Source: Bacilli bacterium | GTDB lineage: Bacteria; Bacillota_I; Bacilli_A; RF39; UBA660 | Assembly: GCA_022801735.1 (NCBI GenBank) | Contig: JAAWSW010000051.1 | Span: 1-9,545 of the forward strand | Reading direction: 5' to 3' | Length of the DNA stretch: 9,545 nucleotides | Translations under genes and position numbers: made by a program | The notes under the pieces: model-generated | What the model was told of the DNA's origin: nothing | The model's input: only the letters and a program-made list of their open reading frames with translations | Database searches by the model: none | Shown: positions 6,265 through 9,545 of the stretch, one piece after another | Layout of the letters: every line of letters begins with the position of its first letter | Position numbering within the stretch: position 1 is the stretch's first letter

Positions 6265-7295
6265 ACTAGATCAAATTTATAACCTAATTTTTTCATTTCT
6301 TTAATAAAACTATCTAAAGCCAAATAATTTCCTTTATTTTTAGGATGCATTAAATATATTGCACCATTATGATAACGTTTCATAAGTTCATTTAAAGCAT
6401 ATTCTTTAGAAACATCGCCTTCAAAATCCAAATAATCTGCACTGTAAAAATAACTCTTGTAACCTAAATCTTTCATAATCTGTAAATCACGAAAACTCCA
6501 TTCACCCCTTGGATCTCTGTAAACTTTATCCAATTCCTTACCAGTGATGTCACGATAACTATCTTCAATCATCTTAACTTCTGCCAAATATTTACTAAAC
6601 TTTTCTCTAGTAGCAAGAGTAGGCATACTATAATGATTATCTGTATGATTACCAACCGAATGACCAGTATCGGCCATTTTTTTTATCAAATCCTTATTAT
6701 CTAAAATGTACTGTCCACACAAGAAGAAAGTAGCCTTAACATCATTTTTATTTAAAACATCAACAATTTCCTTAACATAAGTATCATTACCACCTTCATC
6801 AAAAGTTAAATATATAACTTTTTCATTAGTTCCCATAAAATAGGCATTATATTTTTTTAGTTCATTAATATCCGCACCACCAGTCGGTCTAGTATGATCT
6901 TTTTTATTGCCACTCCACCAACCACGTTTAGTATTATCAATATTATCATAACTATCTTTATATTCAGTAATGCCTTTTACTTTAATATAACGTCTAGCCT
7001 GAGCCATAATTCCATCAGAATTCTTAACCTTATATACAAGTTCATAACTACCAACCTTATTACAATCAACAGTGCCACTTATTTTAACCTTTTTAGTTAA
7101 ATCACCATCCTTATCAGAGGTTGCCTTATACCCAGGCTCATTATATACATCACCAATAGATAAAGAAATAATTTTACTACCATGTAAAGTAATCTTTGGC
7201 ATCGACACACCTTCCTTAGTCAAAGAAGACTTAAATAAAAATATACCAAGCATTAAAACAATAAGTAAACAAACAACTAAAATAACCTTTTTCAT
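6249..7295 (-). CDS. pdaA: PdaA-type polysaccharide (peptidoglycan) deacetylase with Ig-like domain
   Basis: The 348-residue protein starts at the ATG whose complement is 7293-7295, preceded by AGGTGG. An in-frame GTG five codons upstream overlaps that site. Residues 2-22 are a signal anchor. Residues 33-107 form a DUF5011-type Ig-like domain (GSYELVYKVKNSDG, 82-95). RGWW (124-127) resembles the tryptophan-rich motif ahead of the PdaA catalytic domain. The NodB domain shows TFDEG (164-168, catalytic Asp166), zinc ligands H217-x3-H221 in GNHTDNH, RDPRG (260-264), DYLDFEGD near 287-294 and LMHP (315-318). PdaA removes the acetyl group from MurNAc during muramic-delta-lactam formation in spore cortex; related enzymes give lysozyme resistance in vegetative wall. 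The sequence favours the PdaA branch over general chitin-type deacetylases, but activity on MurNAc or GlcNAc cannot be settled here. It is convergent with the amidase and divergent from the mutase. Confidence 0.88.
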   Translation of the reverse strand: MKKVILVVCLLIVLMLGIFLFKSSLTKEGVSMPKITLHGSKIISLSIGDVYNEPGYKATSDKDGDLTKKVKISGTVDCNKVGSYELVYKVKNSDGIMAQARRYIKVKGITEYKDSYDNIDNTKRGWWSGNKKDHTRPTGGADINELKKYNAYFMGTNEKVIYLTFDEGGNDTYVKEIVDVLNKNDVKATFFLCGQYILDNKDLIKKMADTGHSVGNHTDNHYSMPTLATREKFSKYLAEVKMIEDSYRDITGKELDKVYRDPRGEWSFRDLQIMKDLGYKSYFYSADYLDFEGDVSKEYALNELMKRYHNGAIYLMHPKNKGNYLALDSFIKEMKKLGYKFDLVKNIP

Positions 7296-7310
7296 CAAAC
7301 CACCTAACAC

Positions 7311-7341
7311 AGTATATTCATAAATTGTCTAGTTATGTAAA
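7311..7341 (-). promoter_or_regulatory. Possible promoter of the deacetylase gene
   Basis: On the minus strand, TTTACA (complement of 7336-7341), a long 19-base spacer and TATACT (complement of 7311-7316) precede the ATG by 15 bases. The hexamers are good but the spacing is not ideal. Confidence 0.35.
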
Positions 7342-7357
7342 AGCATAGAAACAATAA

Positions 7358-7386
7358 TTGTTAAAAACAAACAAAAAAGATATAAT
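7358..7386 (+). promoter_or_regulatory. Sigma-A promoter of the phosphomannomutase gene
   Basis: TTGTTA (7358-7363, four of six), a 17-base spacer and a perfect TATAAT (7381-7386). The leader would be only about 13 bases and begin at the ribosome site. Confidence 0.7.
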
Positions 7387-7405
7387 AAAAATAGGAGATG
7401 ATACA

Positions 7406-8791
7406 ATGGAAATTACAAAAAATATAAATCCAAATATCTTTAGAGAATACGACTTAAGAGGCATCGCTGAAACAGACCTTACAGAAGATGTTGCGTATAC
7501 CTTAGGTAAAAGTTATGGAACATATATGACAAATCAAGGTCAAACAAAAGTAATAATTGGACATGACAACAGAACAACATCACCAATGTTAAATAATGCC
7601 CTTATCAAAGGGATAATAGAAACAGGGGTAGATGTAGTAAGTTTAGGACTAGTAACAACACCAATGTATTACTTTGCCAAAATATACTATGAAGTACCAG
7701 CAGGTATCATGATAACTGCAAGCCATAATACCAAAGAATATAATGGCTTCAAAATTTCATTTTCCAAAATAGGTAATGCTTGCGGAAAATTAATAGAAGA
7801 CTTTAAAGACTTTACATATAAACAAGAGTTTCTAACAAAAGAAGAAGGGCAAATAACAAAAAAAGACATAAAAGAAGCATACTTAGAAAACATCAAAAAA
7901 AGTATAAACTTAGGCGATAGAAAAATCAAAGTTGTAGTAGATTGTGGTAATGGAACAGGTAGTATAGTAATCAAAGAAATATTAGATATGTTTAACATAG
8001 ATTATGAGTTACTTTACTGCGACAGTAATCCAGAATTCCCAAATCATACACCAGATCCAGCAGTAAGTGAATATATGATAGATTTAGGGAAAAAAGTAAA
8101 AGAAACAAATTCAGACTTTGGAATTGGTATAGATGGCGATGCTGATAGAGTAGGAGTAGTAGACGAAAACGGTAATTTCCTTACTGCTGATTTACTAATG
8201 TTAATAATATATAGACACTTAAATGAAAACTTAAAAAACAGAAAAGGGCTTTTTGATGTAAAATGTTCAAGAACTCTAATAGATGGGTTAAACCAAATAA
8301 ATATAGAACCAGTAATGAATAGAACAGGAAACTCATACCAAAATATAAAAATGCAAGAAGGAGACTTTGACTTTGGTGGAGAATATTCAGGCCATTTCTA
8401 TTTTAGAGATAAATATCAAGGATTTGATGATGGCATATACGCCGGACTTAGAATAATTGAATTACTTTCAAAAACTGATTATAAGTTTAGTGAACTTTTA
8501 AATAATACCAATAAGTACTATTCAACTGAAGAAACAAAAGTAAAAGTAACAGAAGAAAACAAATTTAATATTGTAAAAGGTATAAAAGAATATGTAGAAA
8601 ATAAAAATTATAAATATGAAGATATAGATGGTATAAGAGTTGAATTTGATGATAGTTGGGGACTTATTAGAGCAAGTAACACAGGACCAAACTTAACAAT
8701 AAGATTTGAAGCAAAAACAGAAGATAGATTAAAAGAAATAGAAACAGAGTTCACAAATGAAATAAATAAACAAATAAAATTAAACAATTAA
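7406..8791 (+). CDS. Phosphomannomutase/phosphoglucomutase (alpha-D-phosphohexomutase family)
   Basis: The 461-residue protein starts at an ATG eight bases after AGGAG (7393-7397). An in-frame TTG at 7358 is the promoter -35 box. The four family motifs are present. TASHN (104-108) carries the phosphorylated Ser106. DGDADR (243-248) supplies the Mg2+-binding Asp residues 243, 245 and 247. GGEYSGH (324-330) is the sugar-specificity loop. RASNTGP (422-428) binds the substrate phosphate. The length is typical. The enzyme interconverts hexose 6- and 1-phosphates in the cytoplasm and feeds GDP-mannose or UDP-glucose for surface glycans. The Glu in GGEYSGH and the REYDLRG N-terminal motif (13-19) match bifunctional PMM/PGM enzymes. 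It has its own promoter and terminator, so it appears to be a single-gene unit. Confidence 0.95.
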   Translation: MEITKNINPNIFREYDLRGIAETDLTEDVAYTLGKSYGTYMTNQGQTKVIIGHDNRTTSPMLNNALIKGIIETGVDVVSLGLVTTPMYYFAKIYYEVPAGIMITASHNTKEYNGFKISFSKIGNACGKLIEDFKDFTYKQEFLTKEEGQITKKDIKEAYLENIKKSINLGDRKIKVVVDCGNGTGSIVIKEILDMFNIDYELLYCDSNPEFPNHTPDPAVSEYMIDLGKKVKETNSDFGIGIDGDADRVGVVDENGNFLTADLLMLIIYRHLNENLKNRKGLFDVKCSRTLIDGLNQINIEPVMNRTGNSYQNIKMQEGDFDFGGEYSGHFYFRDKYQGFDDGIYAGLRIIELLSKTDYKFSELLNNTNKYYSTEETKVKVTEENKFNIVKGIKEYVENKNYKYEDIDGIRVEFDDSWGLIRASNTGPNLTIRFEAKTEDRLKEIETEFTNEINKQIKLNN

Positions 8792-8822
8792 AAAACTTAG
8801 TTCAATAAAACTAAGTTTTTTT
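8791..8822. terminator. Bidirectional terminator between the mutase and BclA-like genes
   Basis: AAAAACTTAGTT (8791-8802) and AACTAAGTTTTT (8809-8820) form a 12-bp stem with a 6-base loop and T tails on both strands. It can serve both convergent genes; the minus-strand stop is at 8828-8830. Confidence 0.85.
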
Positions 8823-8827
8823 AAATA

Positions 8828-9316
8828 CTAATTTATTTTTTTAACACTTAAAGTAGCATTCACTCCAGAACCCAAAGTAATGCCTACAGCAATTAATGCC
8901 GAAATAGCCATATCTATTACATCATTAGCAGCGAGTGTCACAATAACACTTCCACTATAAACAGTACTAGTACCAACAGATAAAGTCCTAGAAATAATAG
9001 TGGCTGGAATATTAGTACCATTAGCCCTTATTGCCATTGTTAAAGTAGTGGCAAGTGCTGCCGAAAAATTACTATAATAATTTATTTCATATGTACCCGC
9101 TTGGCTAATATTTATACTGTTAGCAGTAGTATAAGCAGTATTCTTATTTGGCATAGCATTTGCTAAAGCAATTTGTGATTGAGTTCCAATTCCTAAGTTA
9201 ATCGTTTGAGCGCTATTACTAAATTTACCACCATATGCTGCTAATCCTTCACTAGGCCCAGTAGGTCCAGTTGGCCCTTGAGGAATAACAAAATTTAATA
9301 AATAATCGGAAGTAAT
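8828..9316 (-). CDS. BclA C-terminal-like (TNF/C1q-like fold) surface protein, start unresolved
   Basis: The minus-strand frame ends at a TAG (8828-8830). The C-terminal part is a beta-rich, jelly-roll-like domain of the kind that ends collagen-like exosporium proteins, with ISQAGTYEINYYSNFS, LAANDVIDM and an ATLSVKKIN end. The first ATG (9152-9154) gives 108 residues but cuts into the domain. Upstream, still in frame, are AYGGKFSNSAQTINLGIGT and LNFVIPQGPTGPTGPSEG, which belong to this domain family, so coding almost surely extends to about 9305. The frame is open up to a TAG at 9332-9334. No ATG, GTG or TTG lies between; an ATT at 9314-9316 sits seven bases after AAGG and is the coordinate used here. 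Either a rare ATT start is used or this is the 3' part of a broken collagen-like gene whose 5' part is the next feature. The Gly-Pro-Thr motif predicts a trimeric stalk. Confidence 0.6.
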   Translation of the reverse strand: MTSDYLLNFVIPQGPTGPTGPSEGLAAYGGKFSNSAQTINLGIGTQSQIALANAMPNKNTAYTTANSINISQAGTYEINYYSNFSAALATTLTMAIRANGTNIPATIISRTLSVGTSTVYSGSVIVTLAANDVIDMAISALIAVGITLGSGVNATLSVKKIN

Positions 9317-9343
9317 AATTATTCCTTCTTTCTAAAATAATTA
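9308..9343 (-). other. 36-base stop-containing interruption in the collagen/BclA-like frame
   Basis: Read on the minus strand, this segment begins with TAA and contains TAG nine bases later, then AGAAAGAAGGAATAAT, which looks like a ribosome site. Its length is a multiple of three, and the frames on both sides are the same. Removing it would join ...ASVTITPAP to DYLLNFVIPQGP, the usual junction in such proteins. TTTTAGAAAGAAGGAATAAT also closely matches the leader of the gene at 1155 (1134-1153). Confidence 0.55.
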
Positions 9344-9545
9344 AGGTGCAGGTGTTATAGTAACACTTGCATTAGTACCTGGTGCTCCAGTAGTAACAGT
9401 ACCTATTGATAATGTAGGTGCAGGCCCAGTAGCACCAGTAGCACCAGTAGGACCTGTTGGACCAATGTCGCCTTGAGGACCAGTTAAACCAGTTGCTCCG
9501 GTAGGACCTGTTGGACCAATGTCGCCTTGAGGACCAGTTAAACCA
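9341..9545 (-). CDS. Collagen-like Gly-X-Y repeat protein, partial
   Basis: The frame enters from the right edge of the window on the minus strand, so the N-terminus is missing, and ends at a TAA (9341-9343). The visible 67 residues are Gly-X-Y triplets rich in GPT, GAT, GLT, GPQ and GDI, followed by PTLSIGTVTTGAPGTN, ASVTIT and PAP. Such low-charge Thr-rich collagen-like stretches are common in surface and exosporium proteins of Bacillota, where the Thr residues may be glycosylated. A terminal domain is expected after TITxxxP but a stop occurs instead, and the matching domain follows in the same frame 36 bases on. This is probably the 5' part of a split or decayed gene. Confidence 0.7.
   Translation of the reverse strand, partial: GLTGPQGDIGPTGPTGATGLTGPQGDIGPTGPTGATGATGPAPTLSIGTVTTGAPGTNASVTITPAP
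9447..9545 (-). repeat. 54-bp tandem repeat in the collagen-like region
   Basis: Bases 9447-9491 and 9501-9545 are identical over 45 positions with a period of 54 bases, equal to six Gly-X-Y triplets. The second copy runs off the window edge. Identity at the DNA level shows recent duplication, a mechanism for length change in the stalk. Confidence 0.9.

Noticed and set aside
7072..7323. Plus-strand open frame of 83 codons
   Set aside because: It is antisense to the well-supported deacetylase gene, has no ribosome site and shows no recognisable protein features.
8828..9154. Stand-alone 108-aa protein from the ATG at 9154
   Set aside because: This start would remove the first conserved part of the BclA-like domain (AYGGKFSN...), which is plainly encoded in frame upstream.

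Overview
The window looks like a chromosomal segment of a very AT-rich, low-GC Gram-positive bacterium (Bacillota: Clostridia or a gut Bacilli lineage). The evidence is the strong A/T bias, Shine-Dalgarno sites of the GGAGG/GGTGAT type, compact sigma-A-like promoters about 20 bases before start codons, U-tailed hairpin terminators, and peptidoglycan and collagen-like surface genes typical of these groups. Ten ORFs are called. All end in TAA or TAG, none in TGA, and Trp is encoded by TGG, so the standard bacterial code fits.

Layout. (1) 1-2646: the 3' part of a DUF975-like membrane protein gene closed by a hairpin, then a two-gene operon of an unknown membrane protein and, overlapping it by 14 bases, an HTH-VanZ fusion regulator. 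A 13-bp palindrome lies against the -35 box of that operon and is a candidate operator. (2) 2635-3491: a type III (protein-RNA) toxin-antitoxin locus of the ToxIN/AbiQ kind. It has a promoter, a leader with three inverted repeats, three tandem 34-35-nt units each able to form an H-type pseudoknot (ToxI antitoxin RNA), an intrinsic terminator, and a 167-aa ToxN-type endoribonuclease. This is the most notable system in the window. Unusually, a near-consensus promoter also lies between the terminator and toxN. (3) 3547-7295: a cell-wall hydrolysis and modification cluster. It holds a membrane-anchored GH25 muramidase with an Ig-like domain, an N-acetylmuramoyl-L-alanine amidase with five LysM repeats and no signal peptide, and, convergent with it, a PdaA-type polysaccharide deacetylase with an Ig-like domain. 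(4) 7358-8791: a phosphomannomutase/phosphoglucomutase gene divergent from the deacetylase. (5) 8828-9545: on the minus strand, a collagen-like (Gly-X-Y) and BclA-C-terminal-like coding region in one frame, but interrupted by a 36-base stretch holding two stop codons.

How the parts work together. ToxI pseudoknots, released from the repeat transcript by ToxN itself, are expected to trap the toxin. Phage infection or loss of transcription would free it, giving abortive infection. The amidase plus PdaA pair recalls the CwlD/PdaA steps of muramic-delta-lactam synthesis in spore cortex, and the collagen/BclA-like protein recalls exosporium filaments. A spore-forming host is therefore possible but not shown. 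Family assignments are from recalled motif patterns; no database search was run.
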